Assembly: GCA_025363455.1 (NCBI GenBank)
Contig: JANYDW010000003.1
Coordinates: forward strand, 1-64,000
Reading direction: 5' to 3'
Origin: Oleiharenicola sp.
Lineage (GTDB): Bacteria; Verrucomicrobiota; Verrucomicrobiia; Opitutales; Opitutaceae
DNA length: 64,000 bases
Made by a program: the position numbers and the translations under genes. Below, piece after piece: positions 50,786-60,418 of this stretch (the first letter of the stretch is position 1; every line of letters starts with the position of its first letter). The notes under the pieces were generated by a model. That model was not told where the DNA came from. It did no database searches and saw only the letters and a program-made list of their open reading frames with translations.

Positions 50786-53581
50786 TCAGCCCGCGGCCTG
50801 GGCCGGGGCGGGTGTGATTACACCCCGCAGCGCATCACGCAGGGTATGCAATTCGGCTTCCCCGACCAGGGCATCGGGTTTCTCTGGCTCGATGTAGAAG
50901 GTATCGAGGGCGATGCTCCGCTCGGTATTGATGCGGGCGAAGGTGATGTCGAAACCGTGGTCGGAGATCGTCTTGACCAGCTGATAAAGCAGGCCGATGC
51001 GGTCATGGGCCTGGATCTCGACGATGATGCGTTTGAGGGAAAGCTCGTGGTAGACCTCCACGGTCGGGGGGAAGGTGGCGGGCAGCTCGGAGGTGGCCTT
51101 GTAACGGTTGGCCTTGGCCAGTTTGGCCGCTTGGGCGCTGATCTCGGGCAGAAGGTCCTTTTCGCTGACCAGCGCGTCATCCACGGTACGGGCGAAGGTT
51201 TCCATGGCCTGCTGATTCTGGACCAGGCCGCGGTCGGGCTCAACGACATGGAAGGTGTCGATGGCGATGTGGTCGGACCGCGTGGTAATGCGGGCGGACA
51301 GGATGCTCAAGCCGGCGACGCTAAAGGCGCCGGCGAGCTTGTAGAAAAGGCCGGCGCGGTCCCACGTGACGACGTGCACGGTCGTGTAGCTGCGGTTGAG
51401 ATCATCCTTCCATTCGATGACTGGGCGCAGCGGGCTGAGGGAATCCGCCGTCGAGATGGAATGCAGCAGCCGGTTGACCATCTGGATGTGCAGCGTGATC
51501 TCGGGCCCGTCGGTCTGGATGAAGTAACGCTCCGGCAGCAGGCTGAAGTGCGCATTGATCTCGTCGGGGCTGATCCCCGGAATCGTCTGCGCGATGATGG
51601 ACAGGCGGGTCATTTCCTTGCGCTCTGAGAGCCGGGCTTCGACCCGGTCGCCGAGGGCGAGGCGTTCCAGCGTCGTGTCAAACAGGCGGCGATGGAGGGA
51701 ATCCTTGTAACTGTTCCAGAGACTGGCCGAGGTGCCATTCGCGTCGCAGAATGTGTGGACGTAAAGGTACCGCAGCTGGTCGGCGTCTCCGACCAGCTCG
51801 GCAAAGGCAGTTGAACTCTGGGGGTCATCGAGGTCGTGTTTCTGCCAGAAGCGTGCCATGATCAGATGATTTTTAATGATAAAATTGATCGTGGCCCGGG
51901 TGTCCGCGTTGGCCCCGAGACGGTCAAGGACCGGGGCGGCGACCGACACACCCGTCTCGGCGTGGCCCTGGATGCCCTCGCTCTTGCCGATGTCATGAAG
52001 CAGGAGAATGAGATAGAGGAGGGTGGGCCGGGTCGTTTGGTGCAGGACCTCACGATATTGTTGGGCGCGGGGCTCGGCGGAGGTGAAAATCGTGTCCAGT
52101 TCCCGGATGGTACTGAGGGTATGGATGTCCGCGGTGTAACGGTGGTAGTATTCGTGCTGCACCAGGCAGGTCAGCGGGGCGAACTCGGGGATGAAGCGAC
52201 CGAGGACGCCGAGCTCGTGCATGAGTGAGAGCGACGGGTAGACCTGACCCGCTTCATCCAGGATGGTGCGGAAGCTGAGATTGGCATCGGCGGATTCAAT
52301 AACCTGGCGCGTGATGAGCTGACCTGAGCTGCGGATCAGGGCGGCGAGGTCGAGGTCGGGTGTGCAACCGAGCTGCTGGCAATGGCGGAAGACCCGGATG
52401 AGGCGGATGGGGTCCTGCTGGAAAATGTCCTTGTTCTCGTAGGCCAGCTCGCGCCCCCGGAGCAGGAAACCGTCGATGCGCTTGGTTTTTTCAGAGCGGC
52501 GGGCCAGCATCAGATTCTTCAGCGAGCCGACGAGGCCCGGGCCAGAGGCGATGGTCAGGGCGAGGCGCTGCTCGATGGTCTTCGAGATGCGGTAGATTGC
52601 CTGGGCGTGCCGGTAGTAGTCCTGCATGAACGCCTCGACACGCTCGAGCATGTCGGCCTGGTTGTAGCCCAGATTGGCCGCGACCCGGGGTTGGATCTCG
52701 AGGTTGAGCACATCGGTGGGGTGCTTGCTCATGTAGTGGAGTTCATTGCGGACTCGCAGAAGAAAATCGTAGGCGTTCTGGAAGTCGCGCAACTCTGAGA
52801 CCGGCAGGTAATGCTGCTCGGCCAGCTCGTCGAGGCGCGTGATGCCGAGCCGCACCCGGGACATCCAGAGGGCGTTCTGGTAATCGCGGAGGCCGCCGAC
52901 GCCGTTCTTGATGTCGGGTTCCTGCAGGAAGACAGTGTCTCCATGCTGGCTGCGGCGGCTGCCTTGGTCGTCAAGCCGGGCCGCGATGTAGGCCTTCGGG
53001 TCGGTCTGCAGGTAGTGCTTGCGGTAGGCGTCGGCGAAATTTTCGTAGAGGGTCTCGGTGCCCGCGATGAGGCGGGACTCGAGGAGCGACGTCTTGGTCT
53101 TGATCTCGCGGTGAGCCTCGGCGAACACCTCGTTCAGGGTGCGGGTGGAGTGACCGATTTTCAGCTTCAGATCCCAAAGCGGGTAAAGGATGCCGTTGGA
53201 GAGGTGTTCCTGGAACTTGGCCAGTTCCGGGGATTTCTTTACCTCAGGATAGAGGAACATCACGTCCACATCGCTCAACGGGCTGAGTTCGGACCGGCCA
53301 TAGCCGCCGAGCGCGATCAGGCAGACAGGCACCGGCGGTTCGCCGTGCTGCAGGCGCCAGCCGGCAAGGGTGGCGGAAAAAAGGGAAACGAGCAAACCGT
53401 CCATGCGACCGGCCAGGGCCTCGCAAACCTTGCGGCCGGGCTCACCCGCTTGGTGGCGATCGCGAATTCGTTGTCCCTCGGTTTCGAGATAAGTCCGGCA
53501 GGCAGCCAGGCGCGCCGCGGCCGGGGTCTCACTGGTGAAGACCGGCTGGTTGAGCACGGAAGAGGAGGGGCGCACGGACAT
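50786..53581 (-). CDS. glnD: [Protein-PII] uridylyltransferase GlnD
   Basis: A 931-residue bifunctional nitrogen sensor that adds and removes UMP on PII. The nucleotidyltransferase has GGYGRSELSPLSDVDVMFLY with the metal-binding Asp pair, a GlnD-specific helical region follows, the HD hydrolase has LLHDIGKSEG, and two ACT domains for glutamine sensing end the protein (VVTWDRAGLFYKLAGAFSVA; IEIQAHDRIGLLYQLVKTIS-like). All catalytic motifs are intact and length is normal to slightly long. Presence of GlnD implies a uridylylated PII protein encoded elsewhere. Confidence 0.93.
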   Translation of the reverse strand: MSVRPSSSVLNQPVFTSETPAAARLAACRTYLETEGQRIRDRHQAGEPGRKVCEALAGRMDGLLVSLFSATLAGWRLQHGEPPVPVCLIALGGYGRSELSPLSDVDVMFLYPEVKKSPELAKFQEHLSNGILYPLWDLKLKIGHSTRTLNEVFAEAHREIKTKTSLLESRLIAGTETLYENFADAYRKHYLQTDPKAYIAARLDDQGSRRSQHGDTVFLQEPDIKNGVGGLRDYQNALWMSRVRLGITRLDELAEQHYLPVSELRDFQNAYDFLLRVRNELHYMSKHPTDVLNLEIQPRVAANLGYNQADMLERVEAFMQDYYRHAQAIYRISKTIEQRLALTIASGPGLVGSLKNLMLARRSEKTKRIDGFLLRGRELAYENKDIFQQDPIRLIRVFRHCQQLGCTPDLDLAALIRSSGQLITRQVIESADANLSFRTILDEAGQVYPSLSLMHELGVLGRFIPEFAPLTCLVQHEYYHRYTADIHTLSTIRELDTIFTSAEPRAQQYREVLHQTTRPTLLYLILLLHDIGKSEGIQGHAETGVSVAAPVLDRLGANADTRATINFIIKNHLIMARFWQKHDLDDPQSSTAFAELVGDADQLRYLYVHTFCDANGTSASLWNSYKDSLHRRLFDTTLERLALGDRVEARLSERKEMTRLSIIAQTIPGISPDEINAHFSLLPERYFIQTDGPEITLHIQMVNRLLHSISTADSLSPLRPVIEWKDDLNRSYTTVHVVTWDRAGLFYKLAGAFSVAGLSILSARITTRSDHIAIDTFHVVEPDRGLVQNQQAMETFARTVDDALVSEKDLLPEISAQAAKLAKANRYKATSELPATFPPTVEVYHELSLKRIIVEIQAHDRIGLLYQLVKTISDHGFDITFARINTERSIALDTFYIEPEKPDALVGEAELHTLRDALRGVITPAPAQAAG

Positions 53582-53668
53582 GGAGGGGTGTTACATCAAC
53601 AGTGCAACTCCCACTGGGAAAGCTGGAAATACGCGTCCCGTGGGTGGCCGTCTGATTGATTATTCTGG

Positions 53669-53696
53669 TTGACGGGCAAAAGCCGGCTTGAATACT
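53669..53696 (+). promoter_or_regulatory. Probable tRNA-Gly promoter
   Basis: TTGACG at 53669-53674 and AATACT at 53691-53696 are spaced 16 bases apart, 12 bases ahead of the tRNA 5' end, as expected for a sigma-70-type promoter. Confidence 0.6.
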
Positions 53697-53708
53697 CCGC
53701 CTTCTCTC

Positions 53709-55020
<1,312 letters not shown>

Positions 55021-55024
<4 letters not shown>

Positions 55025-55248
55025 TTTTCTCCTCTTTGCAGGTCACGGCGCGACTGCAGCCGGTCAAGATAGGTATCGACATCTTCCGAGCGCACCCGCG
55101 ATGAACGGCCAATTTTCAACGGGCGCGGAAATTCTCCGCCCACGATCAATCGCTCCAGCGTGCGCTTTGAAATTGCGAGCTGATGCGAGGCTTGCTCAAG
55201 AGTGAGAAGCCGAATGCGCGGTTGAAGAATGTTCACTGCGTTAGTCAC
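55021..55248 (-). CDS. Excisionase-like helix-turn-helix protein
   Basis: A 75-residue MerR-like/AlpA-type DNA-binding protein: RLLTLEQASHQLAISKRTLE, RLIVGGEFPRPLKIGRSSRV, RSEDVDTYLDRL. This is the usual design of excisionases and directionality factors. It overlaps the integrase start by four bases and the next upstream gene by four bases, so the three are translated together. Confidence 0.82.
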
Positions 55249-55526
55249 GACTTCGATTCATCGAAAAGGCCGGCTGCTTTCATTTGCTTCACCATTTCGG
55301 CCATATTGACTTGCTGTCCCATAGTACCCTGAACACGTCGGCTGGTGAGCGTTGCAGTCATGGCTTCCAGACCGCGCTGCATGAGGTAGCGGGCAGCGTC
55401 CACCTCGGTATTCATGCTGAACATATCACGCACTTCACGGATTTGTGCTAGCTCAGGACCGTGGAAACGGAAGGTGACGCGAACAATCTCCTTCGATGGG
55501 TCTTTGGTGGGTGATTTCTTTGGCAT
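55245..55526 (-). CDS. Small regulatory-type protein of the element
   Basis: A 93-residue protein; EIVRVTFRFHGPELAQIREV followed by EVDAARYLMQRGLEAM has the strand-helix-helix spacing of ribbon-helix-helix regulators. It begins the excisionase-integrase operon, just after a leader with regularly spaced CGAC motifs. Assignment is from pattern only. Confidence 0.55.
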   Translation of the reverse strand: MPKKSPTKDPSKEIVRVTFRFHGPELAQIREVRDMFSMNTEVDAARYLMQRGLEAMTATLTSRRVQGTMGQQVNMAEMVKQMKAAGLFDESKS

Positions 55527-55626
55527 GCGCCAAGAGGCACCAGAAAGTGGCTTTATGTCAACTAAAGACGCCTAAAAACGACAATTGGAACGACTGTAGG
55601 CGACAGAATGCGACACCAAATCCAGA
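55527..55626. promoter_or_regulatory. Leader of the element's integrase operon with phased CGAC motifs
   Basis: CGAC occurs at 55579, 55591, 55601 and 55611, spaced 12, 10 and 10 bases, and GCCTA/TAGGC (55570-55602) form inverted arms around two of them. It may bind the small regulator or the replication protein. No origin nick site was identified. Confidence 0.45.
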
Positions 55627-56067
55627 TTAAGCGGTCAATTGCAGCGAAGATGATACAGTCGATGTGAGAGCAGGCATAGCGATTGGCGGTCCGATTTTAC
55701 CCTGCACAATCCGGAGATAGGCCCAATCAGTGAGAGTAAAGCTCTGTCTTTTGTGCGCCCCACTTTTTCCGCCCGATGCTCCGACCGCAACTTTACCAAT
55801 GGGGTCACCGGAATATCCAGAAACTGTTTGGCCGATGACGGTCGTATTTAACGCCGTAGTCGCAGCAGCGTCAAATCGCTCTGCTTGAGGAGCGAGTTCC
55901 TTAACGATCTTGCCACGGCCATCGCGCTTGAGTGTGACAGGATAGACCGGCTTTTTCACTTTTCCGAAGAGCAACAGAACGGGGGTTCTGTTGCTTGTGT
56001 AAGCCATTGTGGAAACGAAAATCTCCTCGGCTTCAATCGCGCTGGGGGCCTTGATAAAATCAGCCAT
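55627..56067 (-). CDS. Element protein of unknown function
   Basis: A 146-residue protein (MADFIKAPSAIEAEEIFVST, then RTPVLLLFGKVKKPVYPVTL). A Gly/Ser-rich loop (KVAVGASGGKSGAHK) precedes a compact end. No family recognised and no signal peptide or membrane helix. It overlaps the upstream gene by eight bases. Lower GC than the chromosome. Confidence 0.6.
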   Translation of the reverse strand: MADFIKAPSAIEAEEIFVSTMAYTSNRTPVLLLFGKVKKPVYPVTLKRDGRGKIVKELAPQAERFDAAATTALNTTVIGQTVSGYSGDPIGKVAVGASGGKSGAHKRQSFTLTDWAYLRIVQGKIGPPIAMPALTSTVSSSLQLTA

Positions 56068-56575
56068 GCAAAGCCGGAACCGAAGGAGAGCTGGTCAGTG
56101 TACGGTCAATGGTTTCCAAGTCTGCTTCCAGCAGAAATGCGAGATCATCGGAAGTGAGGGGTACTTTTTCGCCGATGAGATTTGTGGCGATCGCAATTTG
56201 GCGGGTCGCTTCCGCATCCGTCAGCTCTTTGAGCTCAACTGCAAATTCCTTGGACTTTTTCTTGAACTCCGCTTTTGAGACACGCTCAGTCACAAACAGC
56301 AAGTAAAGGTGGTTATATTTGTGATTACGCCACAATGAGCGTGTAATGTTTTTGCAGACTTCAGCATATTCGCTGAATTCATTCATCTTGTTTAGGACAT
56401 GCGACGTGCTGGCTAGATACGTGAAATCCGAATGTTGCCCCTCGTTTCTCCTAACGAAATATATATCGCCGATCACTCCAGGTTCGACGACATCAGGCAC
56501 TCGTGACGAAGTATACTCGACGGAATTATTCAGGGAATAATCTGAAGGCGCGAGAGTGGTTTCCTTATCACTCAT
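56060..56575 (-). CDS. Element protein of unknown function
   Basis: A 171-residue protein if started at the ATG at 56575, which overlaps the upstream gene; the frame is open 12 codons further. VEPGVIGDIYFVRRNEGQHS, LNKMNEFSEYAEVCKNITRS and NHLYLLFVTERVSKAEFKKK suggest a compact alpha/beta fold with many Lys and Glu. No family recognised. Middle gene of a three-gene overlapping set. Confidence 0.6.
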   Translation of the reverse strand: MSDKETTLAPSDYSLNNSVEYTSSRVPDVVEPGVIGDIYFVRRNEGQHSDFTYLASTSHVLNKMNEFSEYAEVCKNITRSLWRNHKYNHLYLLFVTERVSKAEFKKKSKEFAVELKELTDAEATRQIAIATNLIGEKVPLTSDDLAFLLEADLETIDRTLTSSPSVPALHG

Positions 56576-56948
56576 TTTCTTTAGGGCGCGCAGTAGCCTT
56601 TTGCGGAACATCTAGTAAATCGGCATTATCGATAAGCCACTTGCCGAGCGATCGGGCCACACTAGTCTGCATGGTAAAAGTACCACAAACCTCCCGGGTG
56701 AATTTGGCATGTTCAGGACTGCGAACGGGCGTTTGCTTGGCAGAGCCACCACCGGGGATCGGTTCTACATCCATTGCCTCTGGAATCGTCGGATATTCGT
56801 TGTATAGATGCATCACCACTTGCCCGTGGCCGTCGTTGCCACCGTAAGCACCAACAACATTTGAAGAAGCTTTCTGCGGGGAAATAACAATTCGTGCACG
56901 GAACTTTGATTCCTTGCCAGAAGGCGGAACAGAGGGCTCTAACTGCAT
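56568..56948 (-). CDS. Element protein, weakly DUF3467-like
   Basis: A 126-residue protein. RIVISPQKASSNVVGAYGGN and the end FTREVCGTFTMQTSVARSLG with KWLIDNADLL recall DUF3467 proteins, where a beta strand and a helix follow conserved SPEHAK-like residues (SPEHAKF occurs here). The match is by eye and uncertain. First gene of the unknown set; 134 bases separate it from the end of the rep gene upstream. Confidence 0.55.
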   Translation of the reverse strand: MQLEPSVPPSGKESKFRARIVISPQKASSNVVGAYGGNDGHGQVVMHLYNEYPTIPEAMDVEPIPGGGSAKQTPVRSPEHAKFTREVCGTFTMQTSVARSLGKWLIDNADLLDVPQKATARPKENE

Positions 56949-57082
56949 AGTAAAGCGAAGCCTACTAGAAAGCGGCTAAGAAGCAACCTCGGTGTGTAGT
57001 GGCTTAATCATCAAAGAATCGGCAATGTTTAACCCCAAAATGTTGTTTGCGGGTGCAACGCGGCGCCCTTGTAACGGCCGAT

Positions 57083-58153
57083 CTAGTCCAAATAGGCCAA
57101 TTGGGTACGGAGCGAGGCGGCTTCTTCTTTCAGCACAAACACCTCGCCGTTTGGGCTCAATTTATCCCCTTCGACAAGTGTGATTCCGTCCTCGAGTGCG
57201 TGCTTTAGTGTTGGATAGTGGCTCAATTTTGTAGCGGTGATTTCATCCTCGTATTTCCAGACCCAACGCGGACCTAGGACGTAGTTTAACCCGCCGTAGT
57301 CAAAGACCCCTTGTGTGGCGGCGAACTTGGCCAGCTTCTTCCGCCAAAGCCACGACCGAATTCCGACCCATGCAAACCGGGTTCCGACTTTGCGTGATTC
57401 GCCAAAGTAGCGCACCAACCGCGCCCCTTTATCTTCTGGGATGCGCGCTGACAGATGCTTGCCGATGTATTTGCCCACGTATCGAGCGATAGCGTCTGCG
57501 CTCACCATAATCGGAAGCAATTCAGTCCGGCCAAATCGATAGGCTGGAGCGGTTTTCCGCCAGAACGCCCATTCCGACCGGAGGCACCCGTTGGCGCTCT
57601 GGTAGTCGCGACATTTGAAGCCATGCCAGTTGATACCTGTTCGGATATCGCCCGCACACACCACTAGGACATGGAAATGAATCCGCCCTGATTTCTGACG
57701 TTCGACCACGGAGATTCCATGGGGATAGCGCACGGACAGAACGTGAGTGCGGAGCGAGTTAAACCGACGCTGGGCTTCTTTAATATCGGTGACATGGTCA
57801 GCAAAGGTCAGGGTTAGGAAACCTAGGCGCTCCAATCCCCAGTCTTTGCATAGTAGCTTGACGTTTTCCTCTAGAGCATAGGCGGCGCGGAGTTGTCCCT
57901 GTGAAAGACGGGTTTGGTCTTCTTTGGTGTAGTTGTTACTAATTAGACAAGGAAGGGGCGCGGGCGCGCCGCCTTCGGCGGCGCATCCCGCAGCCCCAAT
58001 CCCCAAGCCTGCTAACGACGGGGGCGGTGTGACCGTAACGAACGGCACGTAGCCGGACTCGCGGTCCTTCTTCGCATCGGCTCCCGATGCTGACCGCTCG
58101 CCGGGCGCGGCTTCCTCCCCCTGACCAGCCGCAATCACGACGAAATCTCCCAC
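57083..58153 (-). CDS. HUH-type rolling-circle replication initiator
   Basis: About 356 residues from a GTG at 58153; the first 70 are Pro/Ala-rich and may not be translated. The catalytic domain shows motif 1 GFLTLTFADH at 111-120, the HUH site GRIHFHVLVV (His159, His161) and YVGKYIGK with Tyr225 and Tyr229, giving two YxxK units. This is the two-tyrosine HUH design of phage and plasmid Rep proteins that nick and join single-stranded DNA. It suggests the element replicates after excision by the rolling-circle mode. No nick site was identified. Confidence 0.85.
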   Translation of the reverse strand: MGDFVVIAAGQGEEAAPGERSASGADAKKDRESGYVPFVTVTPPPSLAGLGIGAAGCAAEGGAPAPLPCLISNNYTKEDQTRLSQGQLRAAYALEENVKLLCKDWGLERLGFLTLTFADHVTDIKEAQRRFNSLRTHVLSVRYPHGISVVERQKSGRIHFHVLVVCAGDIRTGINWHGFKCRDYQSANGCLRSEWAFWRKTAPAYRFGRTELLPIMVSADAIARYVGKYIGKHLSARIPEDKGARLVRYFGESRKVGTRFAWVGIRSWLWRKKLAKFAATQGVFDYGGLNYVLGPRWVWKYEDEITATKLSHYPTLKHALEDGITLVEGDKLSPNGEVFVLKEEAASLRTQLAYLD

Positions 58154-58163
58154 TCTTGCTCGG

Positions 58164-58184
58164 CGTGTGCGGTCAGTTGTGCGG
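58164..58184. repeat. Candidate integrase arm-type site, right
   Basis: Exact 21-base copy of 53920-53940 in the same orientation, 62 bases inside the right attachment repeat. Confidence 0.65.
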
Positions 58185-58245
58185 TCGCATCCTCCCCATT
58201 CAGGTATTGTAGTTGCAGCTTAAGTGCTTCTAAAAGGACGCGAAT

Positions 58246-58271
58246 GAGTTCGAGTCTCTTCTCCCGCTCCA
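58246..58271 (+). other. Right attachment site (attR core)
   Basis: 26 bases identical to the 3' end of tRNA-Gly, marking the right end of the element. Confidence 0.9.
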
Positions 58272-58278
58272 ATTTACG

Positions 58279-58313
58279 AAACCCCCGGTCACTCAACGAG
58301 TAGCCGGGGGTTT
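58279..58313 (+). terminator. Probable native terminator of tRNA-Gly
   Basis: AAACCCCCGG and CCGGGGGTTT form a strong hairpin eight bases beyond attR. Its position suggests it ended the tRNA-Gly transcript before the element inserted. Confidence 0.75.
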
Positions 58314-58400
58314 GATTTTAGCGGCCGGGAGGATGCACATTGAACGGAACCATTCTTATTCTTGGTTGCCGTAGGGAAGTGGAGACGCTTCCTTAACTCT

Positions 58401-58994
58401 ATGATTCGCCGTGGTGTTTACCTCATTGCTTTGCTGGGATTGGGTCTGACACCCGCCCGCCCGGCCGAACCTGCGCCGGGTCAGTTCGATAATTTGATCA
58501 AAAGCTCACCTTTCGGTCAGGCGCCCGCCGGAGCTGCCCAAGCCGGCAACGGGTCTACGCCCCTCGAGTTCCGCGGCGTGTTTCAAGAAAAGGGGGACTA
58601 TTTTTTCAGCGTGCACGAGACATCTACCCGTGCAGGCCAGTGGGTTGGTTTAAAGGAGGCGAGCCAACCCTACGTGGTGGAGAGCTACGACAGCGAAAAA
58701 GGGTCGATCCAAGTCAAATACCACGGCCAGACCATGACTCTTTCCCTCAAGGCGGCGCAGGTCATCGTGCAGGCCCCGCCAGCGATCTCCCCGTTGCCAA
58801 CCAACACCCCCCCGGTCATGACCAATGCGGCCCCGGCCGACGAAGCCAACCGGTTGGCCCAAGTGGCCGAGGAAATCCGCCGTCGGCGGGCCTTGCGTTC
58901 TCCCATCGGTGTGGGTGGTTCGCTGCCCCAGCCCGCCTCCACCAATATCCAGCCGCGCCCCCCGGCACCCGCCGCCACCAACATCAGACCCTGA
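58401..58994 (+). CDS. GspC-like exported protein of the type II secretion locus
   Basis: A 197-residue protein with an N-terminal signal or anchor (MIRRGVYLIALLGLGL). SSPFGQ, LEFRGVFQEKGDYFFSVHET, GQWVGLKEASQPYVVESYDS and MTLSLKAAQVIVQ follow the homology-region layout of GspC, the inner-membrane link to the secretin. A Pro/Thr/Asn-rich tail replaces the PDZ domain. It is the first gene of the gsp operon, five bases ahead of gspG. The GspC assignment rests on position and weak pattern. Confidence 0.55.
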   Translation: MIRRGVYLIALLGLGLTPARPAEPAPGQFDNLIKSSPFGQAPAGAAQAGNGSTPLEFRGVFQEKGDYFFSVHETSTRAGQWVGLKEASQPYVVESYDSEKGSIQVKYHGQTMTLSLKAAQVIVQAPPAISPLPTNTPPVMTNAAPADEANRLAQVAEEIRRRRALRSPIGVGGSLPQPASTNIQPRPPAPAATNIRP

Positions 58995-58999
58995 CCCTC

Positions 59000-59428
59000 A
59001 TGAAAAGGAACAATCGCGCGTTCACCTTGCTCGAGATCATCGTCATGGTCGGTATCCTGGCGCTGCTGGCCACACTCCTCATCACCAAGACCGAAGGCAT
59101 CTTCGGCAACAGCCAACAGACCATCGCGCGGATTTTTGTGCGTGATTCCCTCAAGACCTCCTTGGAGCGCTACCGGATGGATCTCGGCAGTTTCCCGACC
59201 ACGGGTGAAGGGCTGGTGGTCCTGATGACCGCGCCAGCTACGACCGCGGGCACCGGCAATTGGCGCGGCCCCTATGCCGACGCGCCTGGCGGCAAGCCGC
59301 CGCTTGATCCTTGGGGTGAGCCGTACCAGTACCGCAGCCCGGGCACGCACAACAAGACCGGCTACGATTTGTTTTCCAAGGGCCCGGACAAGACCGAGGG
59401 TACTGAGGACGACATCGGCAACTGGTGA
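59000..59428 (+). CDS. gspG: Type II secretion major pseudopilin GspG
   Basis: A 142-residue pseudopilin. A short basic leader (MKRNNRA) is followed by FTLLEIIVMVGILALLATLL with the conserved Glu5 for prepilin peptidase processing and N-methylation. The globular part has the GspG signature: YRMDLGSFPTTGEGLVVLM, WRGPYADAP, PLDPWGEPYQY and the final calcium-loop-like DLFSKGPDKTEGTEDDIGNW. It forms the pseudopilus shaft. Confidence 0.92.
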   Translation: MKRNNRAFTLLEIIVMVGILALLATLLITKTEGIFGNSQQTIARIFVRDSLKTSLERYRMDLGSFPTTGEGLVVLMTAPATTAGTGNWRGPYADAPGGKPPLDPWGEPYQYRSPGTHNKTGYDLFSKGPDKTEGTEDDIGNW

Positions 59429-59952
59429 CAGCGACCGCGGAAGCCAGGACACCCTTGACCGGTCGATTAACCTCCCGACCAGACCGGCGGGCGTTTACCT
59501 TGCTGGAGGTGGTGCTGGCCATCGCTCTCCTGGGACTCTTGGGGGGGCTCTTCATTAGTGGCGGCAGCAACCTGTTCCGCGCGCGCGAACGAACGGCGAC
59601 GGATGTGTTCTGGCAGGTGGTTCAGGCGGCCCGCCTGCAGGCCGTGCAGGAGGATACGACGGTCCTGCTGCGTTTTGATGAAAAAAAACTTCGGGTGATT
59701 TGGAACTCGGCGGCATCCACCCACGAGCTCGATTGGCCGGGAAAAAACCTGGAGTTCCTCCCGGTGGAACAGAATGACACGATCCTGCTGGGTGGTCAGC
59801 TCGCCGGCACCGGCCGGCTGGTGGTGGTGCGGTTTCACGCGGATGGAGGCGTGGATCGGTTTCGCGCGCAATTGACCGATGCGGCCGGACAAATCATCCG
59901 CCTGGATCTGGACCCTTGGACCTGTGCGCCGGTCCTGCACTCCGCCCTCTGA
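59425..59952 (+). CDS. gspH: Minor pseudopilin GspH
   Basis: A 175-residue protein begun at a GTG that overlaps the gspG stop. After a 23-residue leader the prepilin motif RRAFTLLEVVLAIALLGLLG appears (here Ala precedes Phe where Gly is usual). The rest is a beta-rich minor pseudopilin. The missing Gly at the -1 position is unusual, since prepilin peptidase strongly prefers Gly; Ala is sometimes tolerated. Confidence 0.8.
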   Translation: MTATAEARTPLTGRLTSRPDRRAFTLLEVVLAIALLGLLGGLFISGGSNLFRARERTATDVFWQVVQAARLQAVQEDTTVLLRFDEKKLRVIWNSAASTHELDWPGKNLEFLPVEQNDTILLGGQLAGTGRLVVVRFHADGGVDRFRAQLTDAAGQIIRLDLDPWTCAPVLHSAL

Positions 59953-59956
59953 GCCA

Positions 59957-60418
59957 ATGCACCGCTCCACTCCAGCAACATCGCGCGGTTTCACCCTGAT
60001 CGAGGTGTTGGTGAGCCTGGCCATCTTTGCGCTGGCAGCGGTGGTGCTGTCCGTCGCCTACCTGAACATCATCGGTAGTTACCGCGCCATGGCCGGGCGG
60101 CACCAGGAACAGGAGGATTGGAAATGGGTGCGCTCGACCGTGCTGGCAGAGCCGGAGCGGGCGAAGATCGAGGCAGGTGGACGTCTGACCCTCGCCGACG
60201 GACACCAGGTGGTTTGGTCGGCCAAGGTCGAGTCGGCGGGGGTGGCGGACCTTTTTCAGCTCACCTTGGAGGCGGAAGCGATGGGCTCGGGCGGCCTTGA
60301 TTCCTGGAAACGCAGCGAATTCATTCACCTGCTGCGCCCGGCCTGGTCCGATCCGGCGGAGCGAGACAAGTTGCGCGAGCAGACGCGCCAGCGGGTGGAA
60401 CGGGAGAGCAAGTCATGA
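59957..60418 (+). CDS. gspI: Minor pseudopilin GspI
   Basis: A 153-residue protein with leader MHRSTPATSRG and FTLIEVLVSLAIFALAAVVL (Gly before Phe, Glu5). The later ending (WKRSEFIHLLRPAW) and the place in the operon fit GspI, which forms the pseudopilus tip with J and K. Its last bases overlap the start of gspJ (ATGA). Confidence 0.82.
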   Translation: MHRSTPATSRGFTLIEVLVSLAIFALAAVVLSVAYLNIIGSYRAMAGRHQEQEDWKWVRSTVLAEPERAKIEAGGRLTLADGHQVVWSAKVESAGVADLFQLTLEAEAMGSGGLDSWKRSEFIHLLRPAWSDPAERDKLREQTRQRVERESKS

